The notes beneath the pieces are model-generated. The model worked only from the letters and a program-made list of their open reading frames with translations. It was not told the DNA's origin and made no database searches. A stretch of 64,000 nt of DNA from Chitinibacter sp. SCUT-21 (GTDB lineage: Bacteria; Pseudomonadota; Gammaproteobacteria; Burkholderiales; Chitinibacteraceae), in contig CP102611.1 of the NCBI GenBank assembly GCA_041874755.1, positions 2,666,001 to 2,730,000 of the forward strand, read 5' to 3'. Within the stretch, counting starts at the first letter, position 1, and each line of letters opens with the position of its first letter. This document shows, piece after piece, positions 26,404 through 38,750 of the stretch. A program made the translations under genes and the position numbers.

Positions 26404-28596
26404 TTAACGCAGTTTGGGCGAAGAGTAAGTGTCGGCATAGCCGGGAATGGACTGACGCAGCACCGAAATCGGATTCATCCCGATGCCTGCCAAACCTCCA
26501 AGTTCCAATAACAGGAAGTAATTCGTTTTGTATTCGCTATCGGTCGTGATATAGCGCTGTGCCGCAAGGCGCAGTGCCCAGCAGCCCGCATTATATTCAA
26601 GGCCAGCTAGTGCCTCTAGCGCTTGATTGTCTTTCAATGAATAGTTGTAACGAGCGACGCCGTACCAACCGCCGCCCAGTGGCCATTGACCGCTGGCATC
26701 GACTTGTTCGGTGGCGGTGGTACGATTGACGCTATAGCGCAAATTCAGCGTTTTATACTCGCTTGGCGTCCAGTTTAAATTCACGTCGGCACGGACGGTG
26801 CGGTCATTACGTACATCTTGTTGCAAGGTGTAGTCGGCACGCAAATGGTAAGGTAGCTGGCCACCGAGCATCACTAATAAATCAGACGAGGTATTCAGAT
26901 TATCTTCATAGGTGGTATCAAGTCCGACTTTGGGGGCGGAAAAATAAACCCGCTGCCCTATCCCCGCATAAAAACGTTCGATCCCATTTGCATCGTCAAA
27001 AATCCGTGTATTGACAGCCAAGGTGATTTCATTGGCGTCGTTAATGCGGTCATTACCCGAGAATTTATTTTCCGAAAACAGGGAAGACCACGATAAATCG
27101 GTGGTGCCGCTATCGTAGTTAGGCAGGTGCGATTGTTCTTTAAACGGCACGTACAAATAGTACAGCTGTGGCTCTAGCGTTTGCAGAATATTATTGCCGA
27201 ACAAGCTGCCTTCGCGCTCAAAAAAGAGCCCGGTGTTGATACTGGCGATGGGCAAAACCCGATTCTCACTACCCAAATCCTGACCCGTGATTGATTCATT
27301 GCGATAATGAGTGGCATGAACGCCAATTTTAGGGGTAATGAAGCTGTATTCATTGGCTAATGGAAGGCTCACCGTTGGATAAATCCACGAGCGATCTCCT
27401 TGGGCTTTGCTGTCGTGAGCAAAACGCGTGTACTCGGCCGAAATATTGCTTTGTGTGCCTGCGCCTAAATTGGGCGTATAACTGCCATACCACTGTGGCA
27501 AGCGTTTATACGGCTCATCAACAGGTGTCGTGCTGCTTTGTAGGGTCTGATATTGCTGCGCACGCAAAAAGGTTGACCAATTGCTACCGCTATATGACAA
27601 AGTGCCTTCTTGTGGCAGATTGACTTGCGAAGCCACGGCGAGTCGATCGCCAAAATCGCTAAAGTAGTGGTCGTCCGACACTTTTTGATAATTTAAATCG
27701 AGACGCAAGCGATCGGCCAGTAATTGACTGTGCTGGAAGATTACGCTGTAGCGACGATCTTCCTCTTCCTTGTCGTTAATTCCCTCTAACTTGATCGCAC
27801 CGGCGTAATTGGGCTGCAAATATCTAAATTCGCCACCGAGCATAAAGCCGCGCTTGCCAAAATAGCTTGGGTAAATTGTTGCGTCATAATTGGGCGCGAT
27901 ATTCCAGTAAAACGGCTGGGTATATTCCAGCCCATTGGTGCTGCTGTACGCAAAATTGGGCATTAAAAAGCCGGTTTTGCGTCCGCCATCAAGCGGGAAG
28001 TCGACCCATGGGTAATAAAAAACTGGTACCGATTGAAACTCGAGCCAGCCATGCCAAGCTTGGCCATAATTGCGCGTGTAATCGAGTTGCAGCTCATTGG
28101 CGTGCAGTTTCCACGAGTTTTGTTCTGGCGTGCAGGTGGTCATGGTGCCACTTTGGACGCGGTATTTATCCTTGCCTTCAAACAGGATTTTCACCGCCTC
28201 GCCACGCGCCATACTTTGGCCCATTAAATAGGTGGCGTCTTCCAGTTCGCCCTCTTGAGCGGTGACGGCGATATCGAGGCGTTTGCCGGTGAGTGTGTCG
28301 CCATCTTTTTCCATTGTTACTTTATCGCCAGCGTGCACCATATCGGTTTGCTGCTGGTATTTGACCCAGTCGGCCTTAATTTCCACCGCATCGCGATTGA
28401 TGATGACGTTGCCCTTGGCCTCAAGATGATCGCCCTCAAGCACATTGGCTTGATCCGCCTCGATAAACACCGGCGGTTCAGGCGTTGGGGCAGGTGCGGT
28501 TTGTGCCTGCGCTTGCAAAGCCCAAAAACACGGCAATGCAGCGAGCGAGAGCTTCAAAATAGTGAGGTGAAATGGTGGTGAATGATGCACCCGCAT
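26404..28596 (-). CDS. lptD: LPS-assembly outer-membrane protein LptD
   Basis: Beta-barrel that with LptE inserts lipopolysaccharide into the outer leaflet. 730 residues from ATG 28596, placing a signal peptide at the N-terminus (HLTILKLSLAALPCFWALQAQA) after AAGG; the frame is open far upstream but would overlap divergent amgK. The N-terminal OstA-like domain (VFIEADQANVLEGDHLEAKGN...) precedes a long barrel rich in alternating aromatic strands. Mature cysteines are few: one in TTCTPEQN, one near the end in AGCWALRLA. That allows one inter-domain disulfide rather than the two of E. coli, an inference from the count. Confidence 0.95.
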   Translation of the reverse strand: MRVHHSPPFHLTILKLSLAALPCFWALQAQAQTAPAPTPEPPVFIEADQANVLEGDHLEAKGNVIINRDAVEIKADWVKYQQQTDMVHAGDKVTMEKDGDTLTGKRLDIAVTAQEGELEDATYLMGQSMARGEAVKILFEGKDKYRVQSGTMTTCTPEQNSWKLHANELQLDYTRNYGQAWHGWLEFQSVPVFYYPWVDFPLDGGRKTGFLMPNFAYSSTNGLEYTQPFYWNIAPNYDATIYPSYFGKRGFMLGGEFRYLQPNYAGAIKLEGINDKEEEDRRYSVIFQHSQLLADRLRLDLNYQKVSDDHYFSDFGDRLAVASQVNLPQEGTLSYSGSNWSTFLRAQQYQTLQSSTTPVDEPYKRLPQWYGSYTPNLGAGTQSNISAEYTRFAHDSKAQGDRSWIYPTVSLPLANEYSFITPKIGVHATHYRNESITGQDLGSENRVLPIASINTGLFFEREGSLFGNNILQTLEPQLYYLYVPFKEQSHLPNYDSGTTDLSWSSLFSENKFSGNDRINDANEITLAVNTRIFDDANGIERFYAGIGQRVYFSAPKVGLDTTYEDNLNTSSDLLVMLGGQLPYHLRADYTLQQDVRNDRTVRADVNLNWTPSEYKTLNLRYSVNRTTATEQVDASGQWPLGGGWYGVARYNYSLKDNQALEALAGLEYNAGCWALRLAAQRYITTDSEYKTNYFLLLELGGLAGIGMNPISVLRQSIPGYADTYSSPKLR

Positions 28597-28660
28597 GTGG
28601 CCTTGTTCAGCTAACTGGTAGAATTGCGTGATATTAGCAGATTTGAGAGTAATTCTTAGC

Positions 28661-29653
28661 ATGAACAGACAAGAACAAATTACCAATTGGCTGCAAGCAG
28701 AGTTTGCCGCCACGCCTTCTTCACTCTCCATTGCGGCGTCTGATGCCAGCGTACGCCAATACTGGCGCGCTAGCTGGGCCGATCGATCCCTGATCGTGAT
28801 GGATTTTGACCCTACCCAATTTGATGTGCAGCCGTTTCTAGCGCGCCAAGCGCAACTGGCTGGTGCTGGCGCAGCGGTGCCGGTGTTGCTAAAAACATCA
28901 AGCGACTTAGGCTTGGTCGCACTGGAAGATTTGGGCGATGTGACCTTGGCGAGTTTACTGAATGAAGACAATGCCAAAGCCTGGTATCTGCGTGCAATTC
29001 ATGATTTAGTTCAGCTGCAGGCGCATACCCTTGATGAAGGCTTGCCACTGTTTGACGCTGCTTTTATTCAGCGCGAGCTTGATATTTGCCGCGAGTGGTA
29101 TATTGGCCAGCAATTTAAAACCGAATTAGCCGGCACCGATCTGAAGGTGTGGGAACGCTCGTGCGAGTTGATTCGCAATGAAATTTTGCAACAGCCTACC
29201 GTGTTTATGCACCGTGATTTTCATTCACGTAATTTAATGGTCAAAGACGATCAGTTGCGCGTGATTGATTTTCAAGACGCGGTCAAAGGCCCCATCGCGT
29301 ACGATTTAGTGTCTTTATTGCGCGACGCTTATGTGTCGTGGAATGAAGCGTTTGTCCTCGATCTAGCGATTCGCTATTGGGAAATGGCGCGCGAAGCGGG
29401 TCTGCCGGTGCACGACGATTTTTCTGACTTTTACCGCGCCTTTGAATGGGCTGGCCTGCAGCGCCATATCAAAATCCTTGGCCTGTTTGCACGTTTGAGC
29501 ATCCGCGATGGCAAAGATCGCTATCTGGCTGATCAGCCACGGGTATTTGAATACGTGCGCCAAGTGTGCCTGCGCTACCGCGAACTAACACCACTGGGCC
29601 GTATCTTGCTTAATTTGCACGGCACGCCGGTTGAGTCTGGCTTTACCTTTTAA
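28661..29653 (+). CDS. amgK: N-acetylmuramate/N-acetylglucosamine anomeric kinase AmgK
   Basis: Phosphorylates C1 of MurNAc (and GlcNAc) in the muropeptide-sugar recycling route that bypasses MurQ. 330 residues from ATG 28661. The aminoglycoside-phosphotransferase fold is clear: catalytic loop VFMHRDFHSRNLMVK and metal-binding VIDFQDAVKGPIAYDLVSLLRD. AmgK directly upstream of MurU, diverging from lptD, is the arrangement known from Pseudomonas and relatives, so the specific call rests on context as well as fold. A palindromic repeat fills the gap to murU. Confidence 0.9.
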   Translation: MNRQEQITNWLQAEFAATPSSLSIAASDASVRQYWRASWADRSLIVMDFDPTQFDVQPFLARQAQLAGAGAAVPVLLKTSSDLGLVALEDLGDVTLASLLNEDNAKAWYLRAIHDLVQLQAHTLDEGLPLFDAAFIQRELDICREWYIGQQFKTELAGTDLKVWERSCELIRNEILQQPTVFMHRDFHSRNLMVKDDQLRVIDFQDAVKGPIAYDLVSLLRDAYVSWNEAFVLDLAIRYWEMAREAGLPVHDDFSDFYRAFEWAGLQRHIKILGLFARLSIRDGKDRYLADQPRVFEYVRQVCLRYRELTPLGRILLNLHGTPVESGFTF

Positions 29654-29656
29654 TAT

Positions 29657-29705
29657 GGGTATTGGGCTGTAGGCCAATTACAATAATTTCTGTGGCCCAA
29701 TACTG
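29657..29705. repeat. Dispersed palindromic element, copy B
   Basis: Sits inside the amgK-murU operon gap, 4 nt after the amgK stop. Arms GTATTGGGC (29659-29667) and GCCCAATAC (29695-29703) pair perfectly; pairing continues in RNA with wobble pairs. It shares GCTGTAGGC and an AATT core with the elements at 3850 and 58593. It may act as an mRNA hairpin between the two cistrons. Confidence 0.7.
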
Positions 29706-29721
29706 TTGTTGGTATATGTAA

Positions 29722-30399
<678 letters not shown>

Positions 30400-30411
30400 T
30401 TTTTTGGTGTG

Positions 30412-30436
30412 AGCAATGCGCAAAAAGTGCATTGCT
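30412..30436 (+). terminator. Possible terminator after murU
   Basis: AGCAATGC (30412-30419), 9-nt loop, GCATTGCT (30429-30436) followed by TTTA. A perfect 8-bp stem between murU and phaC; the T-run is short. Confidence 0.5.
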
Positions 30437-30489
30437 TTATGTTGCGTCGCAGCGTAAATTTAAAGATATCGCCTGCGGGGAGCATGATC

Positions 30490-32214
30490 ATGCCAGAAAC
30501 GATTTTTTCTCAGTTTTATGCCGAGCAACAACAGCGTTTTGAGCAGTTTCAACACCAAATGCGTCAAACTTTGGATCCTTTTGGCCTTGGGGAAACCACG
30601 CTAAAAGCGCAAAAAGCATGGCTGCACCACCCCGATCTGCTGTATCAGGCGTATACCAGCTACGCCAATGATCTGATTCGTATCCAAGGTTTTACGCTAA
30701 GGCGTTATTGGGGCGAGCCCGATAGCGATGTGATCCCGCCGCATCCCGATGATCCGCGCTTTGCCGACCCGATTTGGTGCGATTCGCCATTCTGGGATAG
30801 CTTAAAAGAATGGTATTTGCTCAATACCCGCTGGCTGCAAAATAATCTGTATGCCACGCCTGATTTATGCGATCAAGAGCGCAGTATTTCGGCCTTTTGG
30901 TTGCGGCAAATGCTCAACGCCATGGCGCCAACCAATTTTCTGCTCACCAATCCGACTGCGCTCGCCACCGCTTTAGAAAGCAAGGGCATGAGCCTAGCGC
31001 GCGGCATGGATAATTTTATCCGCGATATGGGTAAGGGCGATATTGCGATGACCGATTTGGATGCCTTTAAAGTCGGTGAAAATCTGGCAACGACTGAAGG
31101 CGCTGTGGTGTATCGCGGTAGACTCCTTGAAGTGATTCACTATCAGGCCAATACCCCTACGGTGCATAAAGTGCCGCTGGTGCTGGTGTCGCCGTGGATT
31201 AATAAATACTACGTACTCGATCTCAATCCGCAGAAAAGCATTATCAAATATCTGGTCGATCAGGGCTTTTCGGTGTTTGTCACCAGTTGGAAAAACCCCG
31301 ATAGCAGCATGTCGGAAGTGAGTTTTGACGATTACCTGACCGATGGCGTGGCGCAAATCATCGACGTGGCGCGCGAAATTAGCGGCAGCGCCAAGGTTAA
31401 CTTGCTCGGCTACTGCATCGGCGGCACCTTGGTAACGACTTATTTGGCGTGGGCTAATCGGGCCGATCCGAATAATGTGCCAGTCGAAACCGCTACTTTA
31501 CTAACGACACTCACCGATTTTGAGCGACCCGGCGATATTGAAGTCTTTATCGACGAAGACGGTCTTGATTACATCGATAAAGTGATGGATAGAAAAGGCT
31601 ATCTCGACGGCAAAGAAATGGCCGCGAGTTTCCGCCTATTGCGCTCCAACAGCCTGATTTGGAATTACTGGGCGAGTAACTATTTGCTCGGCGAAACACC
31701 GATGGCATTTGACGTGCTGTATTGGAATATGGATACCACGCGGATGCCGAAAAAAATGCACCGCAGCTATCTGCGCGATTTGTATTGGTCGAATAAATTA
31801 GTCCAACCCGATGCGCTGAACTTGGCGGGCCAGCCGATTGATTTAGGCAAAATCACGCAGCCAATTTATATGGTCAGCGCCGAAGAAGATCACATCGCAC
31901 CATGGAAGCAAACCTTTACTCTGGCTGATCGAGTGTCAGGCCCAGTGCAATTTACGCTCTCCACCTCGGGGCACATCATCGGCATCATCAATCCACCGGG
32001 GCCAAAATGTAAGCGCAGCTACTGGCAGGGCGAACCCGCTAAGCAGCAAAGCGCGGATGAGTGGATTGAGGGTAAAGAGCAGGTGGCGGGCTCGTGGTGG
32101 CCCAATTGGGTGGAATGGCTCAAGCCTTATTCGGGCAATCAAGTGAAGCCAAAATTATCGAGCCGTAAACATACGAAGTTGTGCGACGCACCCGGCACCT
32201 ATGTACTCGAATAA
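30490..32214 (+). CDS. phaC: Class I poly(3-hydroxyalkanoate) synthase
   Basis: Polymerises hydroxyacyl-CoA into storage polyester granules. 574 residues from ATG 30490; GGGGAG at 30477-30482 is correctly spaced for it but too close for the ATG at 30484. The alpha/beta-hydrolase core has the lipase-like box GYCIGGT with the catalytic Cys, an Asp in SAEEDHIAPWKQTF and a His in STSGHIIGIINPPG. Length and the single-subunit form indicate class I. No phaA, phaB, phaP or phaR is adjacent, so the precursor genes lie elsewhere. Confidence 0.95.
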   Translation: MPETIFSQFYAEQQQRFEQFQHQMRQTLDPFGLGETTLKAQKAWLHHPDLLYQAYTSYANDLIRIQGFTLRRYWGEPDSDVIPPHPDDPRFADPIWCDSPFWDSLKEWYLLNTRWLQNNLYATPDLCDQERSISAFWLRQMLNAMAPTNFLLTNPTALATALESKGMSLARGMDNFIRDMGKGDIAMTDLDAFKVGENLATTEGAVVYRGRLLEVIHYQANTPTVHKVPLVLVSPWINKYYVLDLNPQKSIIKYLVDQGFSVFVTSWKNPDSSMSEVSFDDYLTDGVAQIIDVAREISGSAKVNLLGYCIGGTLVTTYLAWANRADPNNVPVETATLLTTLTDFERPGDIEVFIDEDGLDYIDKVMDRKGYLDGKEMAASFRLLRSNSLIWNYWASNYLLGETPMAFDVLYWNMDTTRMPKKMHRSYLRDLYWSNKLVQPDALNLAGQPIDLGKITQPIYMVSAEEDHIAPWKQTFTLADRVSGPVQFTLSTSGHIIGIINPPGPKCKRSYWQGEPAKQQSADEWIEGKEQVAGSWWPNWVEWLKPYSGNQVKPKLSSRKHTKLCDAPGTYVLE

Positions 32215-32261
32215 ACGCTAAATTCCTTTCATGAAATTTTGTTTTTCCGCAACATCACGCT

Positions 32262-32299
32262 CACGCCCGTATTTTACAATGCGGGCGTGTAGTTTTTTT
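32262..32299 (+). terminator. phaC terminator
   Basis: CACGCCCGTATT (32262-32273), loop TTAC, AATGCGGGCGTG (32278-32289): 12-bp stem with one G-T pair, followed three bases later by a seven-T run (32293-32299). Confidence 0.85.
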
Positions 32300-32431
32300 A
32301 TCTAGCCCCTATGCCACTGGCCTTAGGCTCGGCGATAATGCAGCACCCATTTTTACCTTGGTTCGCGACAGAATTTCAGACACACTGTGGCGCAGCAAGG
32401 AATTCGTTTTCATACAATAAGGAATACAGTG

Positions 32432-34432
32432 ATGGCAGCAACGCGTACTGACTTAGCAAATGCAATTCGCGCACTGGCGATGGACGCTGTGCAAAAAGCC
32501 AATTCAGGTCACCCAGGCGCACCGATGGGGATGGCTGAAATTGGTCTGGCGTTGTGGGGTGGCCATATGCGCTTTAACCCGCAAAACCCAGCTTGGGCTA
32601 ACCGTGATCGCTTTGTGCAATCGAACGGCCATGGCTCAATGCTGCAATATGCGCTGCTGCACCTCACTGGTTTTGATGTATCGATGGATGACATCAAAAA
32701 TTTCCGTCAATTCCACTCAAAAACGCCAGGCCACCCAGAAGTTCACTACACGCCAGGCGTAGAAACAACGACTGGTCCATTGGGTCAAGGTATCACCAAC
32801 GCCGTGGGTTTCGCTTTGGCAGAAAAACTGCTGGCGGCGCAATTTAATAAACCGGGTCTGGATATCGTTGACCACCACACGTATGTGTTCTTGGGCGACG
32901 GTTGCTTGATGGAAGGTATCTCTCACGAAGCGTGCGCTTTGGCCGGTACTTGGGGCTTGGGCAAGCTGATCGCGTTCTGGGACGACAACGGCATTTCAAT
33001 TGATGGCCACGTTGAAGGCTGGTTCACTGACGATACGCCAAAACGTTTTGAATCATACGGCTGGCACGTGATTGCTGGCGTAGATGGCCACGACGTTGAC
33101 GCACTCAACGCTGCGATTGTTGCCGCCAAAGCGGAAAGCAATAAACCAACACTGATTTGCTGCAAAACCATCATCGGTAAAGGCTCGCCAAACAAAGCCG
33201 CTAGCCACGATTGCCACGGCGCACCATTGGGCGACGCTGAAATCGCTCTGACGCGCGAAGCGATTGGCTGGCCACACGCGCCATTCGAAATCCCGGCTGA
33301 CGTGTACGCAGGTTGGGACAAAAAAGCCGCTGGTGCTGCAGCTGAAGCCGAGTGGAATGCATTGTTTGCGAAATACGCAGCGCAATTCCCAGCTGAAGCG
33401 GCTGAGTTCACTCGTCGCATGAAAGGCGACTTGCCAGCAAACTGGCAAGATCTGGTGAAAACTGCCGTTGCGGAAGCGAACAGCAAAGCTGAAACCATCG
33501 CTACGCGTAAAGCCAGCCAAAACGCAATTCAAGCTTTCGCGCCAAACTTGCCAGAAATGCTCGGCGGTTCGGCTGACTTGACTGGCTCTAACTTGACCAA
33601 CTGGAAAGGCTCGAGCAGCTTGAAAGTTGAAAACGGCCAAATTAGCGGCAACCACATCAGCTACGGTGTACGTGAATTCGGTATGAGCCACATCATGAAT
33701 GGCTTGGTACTGCACGGCGGTTTCCGTCCATTCGGCGGCACCTTCCTGATGTTCTGCGAATACGCATTGAACGCGGTGCGTATGGCTGCGCTGATGAAAA
33801 CCAACAATATCTTCGTTTACACGCACGATTCAATCGGCTTGGGCGAAGATGGTCCAACACACCAGCCAGTTGAGCAATTGCAAACGCTGCGTTGCATCCC
33901 GAACATGAACGTATGGCGTCCAGCTGATACCGTTGAATCAGTGGTGGCTTGGGCTGATGCGATCGAACAACGCACTACACCATCTTCATTGATCTTCAGC
34001 CGTCAAAACTTGGCTTTTCAAGCGCGCACTGAAGAGCAAATCGCCAACATCAAACGCGGCGGCTATGTATTGCGTGATGCGGCCAATCCAAAAGTGGTAT
34101 TGCTAGCCACCGGTTCTGAGTTGGATCTGGCGGTGAAAGCGTTCGACGCACTGGCTGCTGAAGGTATCGCAGCGCGCGTGGTTTCTATGCCAAGCACCAA
34201 TGTGTTCGACAAACAAGACGCAGCGTACAAAGCTTCAGTGTTGCCAGCCGGCGTAGTGCGTTTGGCGGTTGAAGCGGGCACCAGCGACTTCTGGCGCAAA
34301 TACGTTGGCCTCGAAGGCGATGTGATCGGCATCGACACCTTCGGTGAGTCAGCGCCAGCGCCGTTGTTGTTCAAACACTTCGGCTTCACGGTAGAAAACG
34401 TAGTAGCGCGTGCGAAAGCTTTGGTGAAATAA
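32432..34432 (+). CDS. tkt: Transketolase
   Basis: Thiamine-diphosphate enzyme of the non-oxidative pentose phosphate pathway. 666 residues from ATG 32432, preceded by AAGGAA with a 7-nt spacer. N-terminal TPP domain: [24 protein letters not shown], and the GDG motif [14 protein letters not shown]...DDNGISIDG. Pyrimidine domain: [40 protein letters not shown]. The C-terminal domain ends [13 protein letters not shown]. Very regular codon use suggests high expression. A strong bidirectional terminator follows. Confidence 0.98.
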   Translation: MAATRTDLANAIRALAMDAVQKANSGHPGAPMGMAEIGLALWGGHMRFNPQNPAWANRDRFVQSNGHGSMLQYALLHLTGFDVSMDDIKNFRQFHSKTPGHPEVHYTPGVETTTGPLGQGITNAVGFALAEKLLAAQFNKPGLDIVDHHTYVFLGDGCLMEGISHEACALAGTWGLGKLIAFWDDNGISIDGHVEGWFTDDTPKRFESYGWHVIAGVDGHDVDALNAAIVAAKAESNKPTLICCKTIIGKGSPNKAASHDCHGAPLGDAEIALTREAIGWPHAPFEIPADVYAGWDKKAAGAAAEAEWNALFAKYAAQFPAEAAEFTRRMKGDLPANWQDLVKTAVAEANSKAETIATRKASQNAIQAFAPNLPEMLGGSADLTGSNLTNWKGSSSLKVENGQISGNHISYGVREFGMSHIMNGLVLHGGFRPFGGTFLMFCEYALNAVRMAALMKTNNIFVYTHDSIGLGEDGPTHQPVEQLQTLRCIPNMNVWRPADTVESVVAWADAIEQRTTPSSLIFSRQNLAFQARTEEQIANIKRGGYVLRDAANPKVVLLATGSELDLAVKAFDALAAEGIAARVVSMPSTNVFDKQDAAYKASVLPAGVVRLAVEAGTSDFWRKYVGLEGDVIGIDTFGESAPAPLLFKHFGFTVENVVARAKALVK

Positions 34433-34448
34433 GCCTTGCTACGCCAAT

Positions 34449-34476
34449 AAAAAAAGCGCCTTCGGGCGCTTTTTTT
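34449..34476. terminator. Bidirectional tkt / antiporter terminator
   Basis: A-run plus GCGCC (34449-34460), TTCG tetraloop, GGCGC plus T-run (34465-34476): a 12-bp stem with a UUCG loop, usable on both strands between the convergent tkt and antiporter genes. Confidence 0.93.
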
Positions 34477-34516
34477 ATTGCCTAGATTATCTGGGTATTG
34501 CTTCCAAAGCTAGATT

Positions 34517-35731
34517 TTAGCTTGTCTTCGAAGTATTACTACCATCGGGTATTAAGCGATTTAAAATCGAAAATAGCGGTGGATTGATCAAGATTGAAAT
34601 CAGCGCGCCAGCAATAATCAGCGCATTGGCATCGGCATTTAACAGCCCTAGCGACAAACCCAAGGTTGCCAAAATAAACGAAAATTCGCCGATTTGCGCC
34701 AAACTGGCGGCGATCGTGCTGGCAACGGCGTTGTTATAGCCATAGACACGCACAATACCCCACGCCGCGAGTGATTTGCCGACGACGATAACCAGCACGG
34801 TGGCGATCAGCGCCAACGGTTGTTCAACAATAATGCTCGGGTCGAACAACATGCCGACCGAAACAAAAAACAGCACGGCAAACGCATCGCGTAGCGGTAG
34901 CGATTCTTCGGCGGCGCGATGGCTAAACTCCGATTCGGCCAAGACCATGCCGGCAAAGAAAGCGCCGAGCGCGAAAGAGACGCCAAATAAATGCGATGCG
35001 CCGTAGGCGACGCCCAAGGCAATCGCCAAAACGCCCAGGCGAAACAACTCGCGGCTACCGGTCCACACGGTTTTTTCCAGCACCCACGGAATGACACGGC
35101 GACCAATAATCAGCATAAACGCGACAAAGGCGGCGACCTTGCTCATCGTTGTTAATAGCAACATGCCCAAGCTTTGCTCGCCACTGCTGGCGCTGGTATT
35201 GCCGCCAAGCAATCCGGCCATCGCCGGTAGCAAAACTAAAATCAGCACCATGGCCAAATCTTCGACAATCAACCAGCCAATCGCAATGCGGCCTTGTGGT
35301 GTGTGCTCTAATTCGTATTTTTGCAGCGCTTTCAGTAGCACGACGGTGCTGGCGACCGACAACGCCAAGCCAAACACCAGACCTTGACCCCAAGGCCAGC
35401 CCATAAACCACGCCAAGGCCATGCCCAGCAGCGTGGCGCACGCGATTTGCAAAATCGCTCCCGGCACCGCAATGCGTTTGACGCTCATTAAATCTTTGAT
35501 CGAAAAATGCAGCCCCACGCCAAACATCAGCAAAATCACGCCTATTTCGGCCAGCTCGGTGGCTAGTGCTGGGTCGGCAACAGGGCCGGGTGTATACGGG
35601 CCAACAATAATCCCGGCACATAAATAACCAATTAGCGGCGGCATACGACAACGTTGAGTCAGCATGCCAAACAGGTAAGCCAGTCCCAAACCTAACACCA
35701 GTGTCGTCAATAAAGGGGTATCGTGGTGCAT
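34517..35731 (-). CDS. CPA2-family monovalent cation/proton antiporter
   Basis: A 404-residue polytopic membrane protein with about 12 hydrophobic spans, of the Kef/CPA2 type: GYLCAGIIVGPYTPG near the start, VGLHFSIKDL, SVASTVVLLKAL (the helix with the conserved polar pocket), and FGVSFALGAFFAGMVLAESEF. It stops after the transport domain and has no cytosolic RCK/TrkA-N domain, unlike full-length KefB/C or YbaL. K+ or Na+ exchange for H+ is likely; the ion is undetermined. ATG 35731 has GGAG six bases upstream. Confidence 0.88.
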   Translation of the reverse strand: MHHDTPLLTTLVLGLGLAYLFGMLTQRCRMPPLIGYLCAGIIVGPYTPGPVADPALATELAEIGVILLMFGVGLHFSIKDLMSVKRIAVPGAILQIACATLLGMALAWFMGWPWGQGLVFGLALSVASTVVLLKALQKYELEHTPQGRIAIGWLIVEDLAMVLILVLLPAMAGLLGGNTSASSGEQSLGMLLLTTMSKVAAFVAFMLIIGRRVIPWVLEKTVWTGSRELFRLGVLAIALGVAYGASHLFGVSFALGAFFAGMVLAESEFSHRAAEESLPLRDAFAVLFFVSVGMLFDPSIIVEQPLALIATVLVIVVGKSLAAWGIVRVYGYNNAVASTIAASLAQIGEFSFILATLGLSLGLLNADANALIIAGALISILINPPLFSILNRLIPDGSNTSKTS

Positions 35732-35922
35732 TCATTCTCCTGCGCTAGAGTGGGGCTTGATCCTATTGTAATACGCAGTGATGACACAAACCTTGCACAA
35801 TCTGCGCATATCGGTTTGGCATATTTACTTTACAAAAGTTGAATGGCTTTATTTTGACTCGGTTTTTTGAGCTTAAGGCACAAGCAGGTACAATAGACCC
35901 TTTGGCTCGCCGCCGTGATTGA

Positions 35923-37707
<1,785 letters not shown>

Positions 37708-37721
37708 TTGGATTGATTAAT

Positions 37722-37749
37722 AAAAAAGCGACCGGAAGGTCGCTTTTTT
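37722..37749. terminator. Bidirectional argS / hypothetical terminator
   Basis: AAAAAAGCGACC (37722-37733), loop GGAA, GGTCGCTTTTTT (37738-37749). The stop codon of the convergent minus-strand gene (37748-37750) lies within the 3' arm, so both genes share it. Confidence 0.9.
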
Positions 37750-38272
37750 ATTTAAAGATAATGTTGCTTAGCTCGTCAATTTTTGCAGAATGCATGATGC
37801 TTTGCTCTTTTAGGGTTTCTAAATTGAACGCCATTAGCGTGTTCCAGTGTGAACCATCTTTGTGTCTTGGATACCTTAATATTTGATCTGTTGGATGTTG
37901 TTGGTCAGCTTGCTTGACAAGCGTTTCTAGATTTTCCTCAATAAAACCCGCGAATTTGTTTTCGAATGGGAGATCTACGTGGAAGAAGCTATCGGGGTAT
38001 AGTTTTCTATACGTCCGAGCCAATGAGTTTATCGAGTGATTTAGTTTTTTGAATTCTTTGTCTTTTTTTATAATTGCGGCTTTGAGAAAAAGTTCGGTGC
38101 CAAGCCTTAGATTGAAAGCTGCAGTTGCTGCATGAGCATAATTGTATTTCTCTGGTTTTTTTTCTAAATCTTCGATGATTGCTATAGCTGCACTTAAATA
38201 TGCTTTCGAAAATATAAGGTATTCCTGTTCTGGAGTGCCCTCAGTTCGGTACTCATAATTGCTAACCATCAT
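37748..38272 (-). CDS. Hypothetical HEPN-like protein
   Basis: 174 residues, helical, no signal peptide or membrane span. I do not recognise it with certainty. The stretch AHAATAAFNLRLGTELFLKAAIIKK...NHSINSLARTYRKLYP resembles small HEPN-type helical bundles, which have an alpha-helical core with E-LFLKA and a later H-x-I-x-x-L; the RNase signature Rx4-6H is not evident. Base composition is clearly more AT-rich than its neighbours, and it lies beside a repeat-filled non-coding stretch, suggesting transfer. Two adjacent ATGs (38272, 38269) are possible; the ribosome site is weak. Confidence 0.65.
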   Translation of the reverse strand: MMVSNYEYRTEGTPEQEYLIFSKAYLSAAIAIIEDLEKKPEKYNYAHAATAAFNLRLGTELFLKAAIIKKDKEFKKLNHSINSLARTYRKLYPDSFFHVDLPFENKFAGFIEENLETLVKQADQQHPTDQILRYPRHKDGSHWNTLMAFNLETLKEQSIMHSAKIDELSNIIFK

Positions 38273-38346
38273 TTCTTTTATTCGCAGTAATAGTATTAGC
38301 GATCCATTTTAGGCGTGGACTAACTTCAATGGCAATTTGATTCAGC

Positions 38347-38691
38347 CGTGTAGGGCGGGTTGGGTTTATCAACCCGCGCTGATCAACAACTTGGATTTAT
38401 CGCCATGTTGGCTAGTTACGCCTGCGGCTAACCCGCCCTATGTTGGTTGATCTATTTTTTGCGCCGTTGGCGCGATGTTTTCACTGCGCGTTCCGCCGCG
38501 CTAACGGGAAGGGGTATTTGCTTCGCCAAATACCCCTTCACCCCAAAGGCGACCCCTCATCAAGTTTTGCTGCGCAAAATGCCCTCGCTGCGGACAATCG
38601 ATTCGGCGGCTGCGGAACTCGGCCTGCGGCCTCAAACAGTCCTCGCCGAAACCCCGAACCGCTTGTTCCTCGCTCGGCTTGATGAAAGGGG
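38347..38691. repeat. Long direct repeat, unit 1
   Basis: About 345 bp, repeated with a constant offset of 404 bp at 38751-39095, no gaps and only about a dozen mismatches. It begins with a palindrome (TAGGGCGGGTT 38351-38361 with AACCCGCCCTA 38430-38440) containing a smaller hairpin (GCGGGTTG/CAACCCGC). Further in is a 12-bp-stem hairpin, AAGGGGTATTTG (38509-38520) with CAAATACCCCTT (38527-38538). Reading frames across it exist on both strands but have no ribosome sites or domains; I treat it as non-coding. Confidence 0.85.
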
Positions 38692-38750
38692 AATTCAAAA
38701 CCATCGCTCAACCATCGTTGTATATACGTGCCTATGTGTAGCTCTGTAGT

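Noticed and set aside
28597..28977. N-terminal extension of lptD
   Set aside because: It would overlap divergent amgK and move the signal peptide inside the protein; ATG 28596 is better.
32923..33826. Long minus-strand frames (191 and 257 codons) inside tkt
   Set aside because: Antisense shadows produced by the strong codon bias of transketolase.
35055..35735. 226-codon minus-strand frame overlapping the antiporter
   Set aside because: Alternative frame of the real antiporter gene, without membrane pattern or start signal.
37722..37749. Idea that the argS hairpin belongs to the dispersed palindrome family
   Set aside because: It has GCGACC arms with A/T tails and no GTATTG or CTGTAGGC core: an ordinary terminator.
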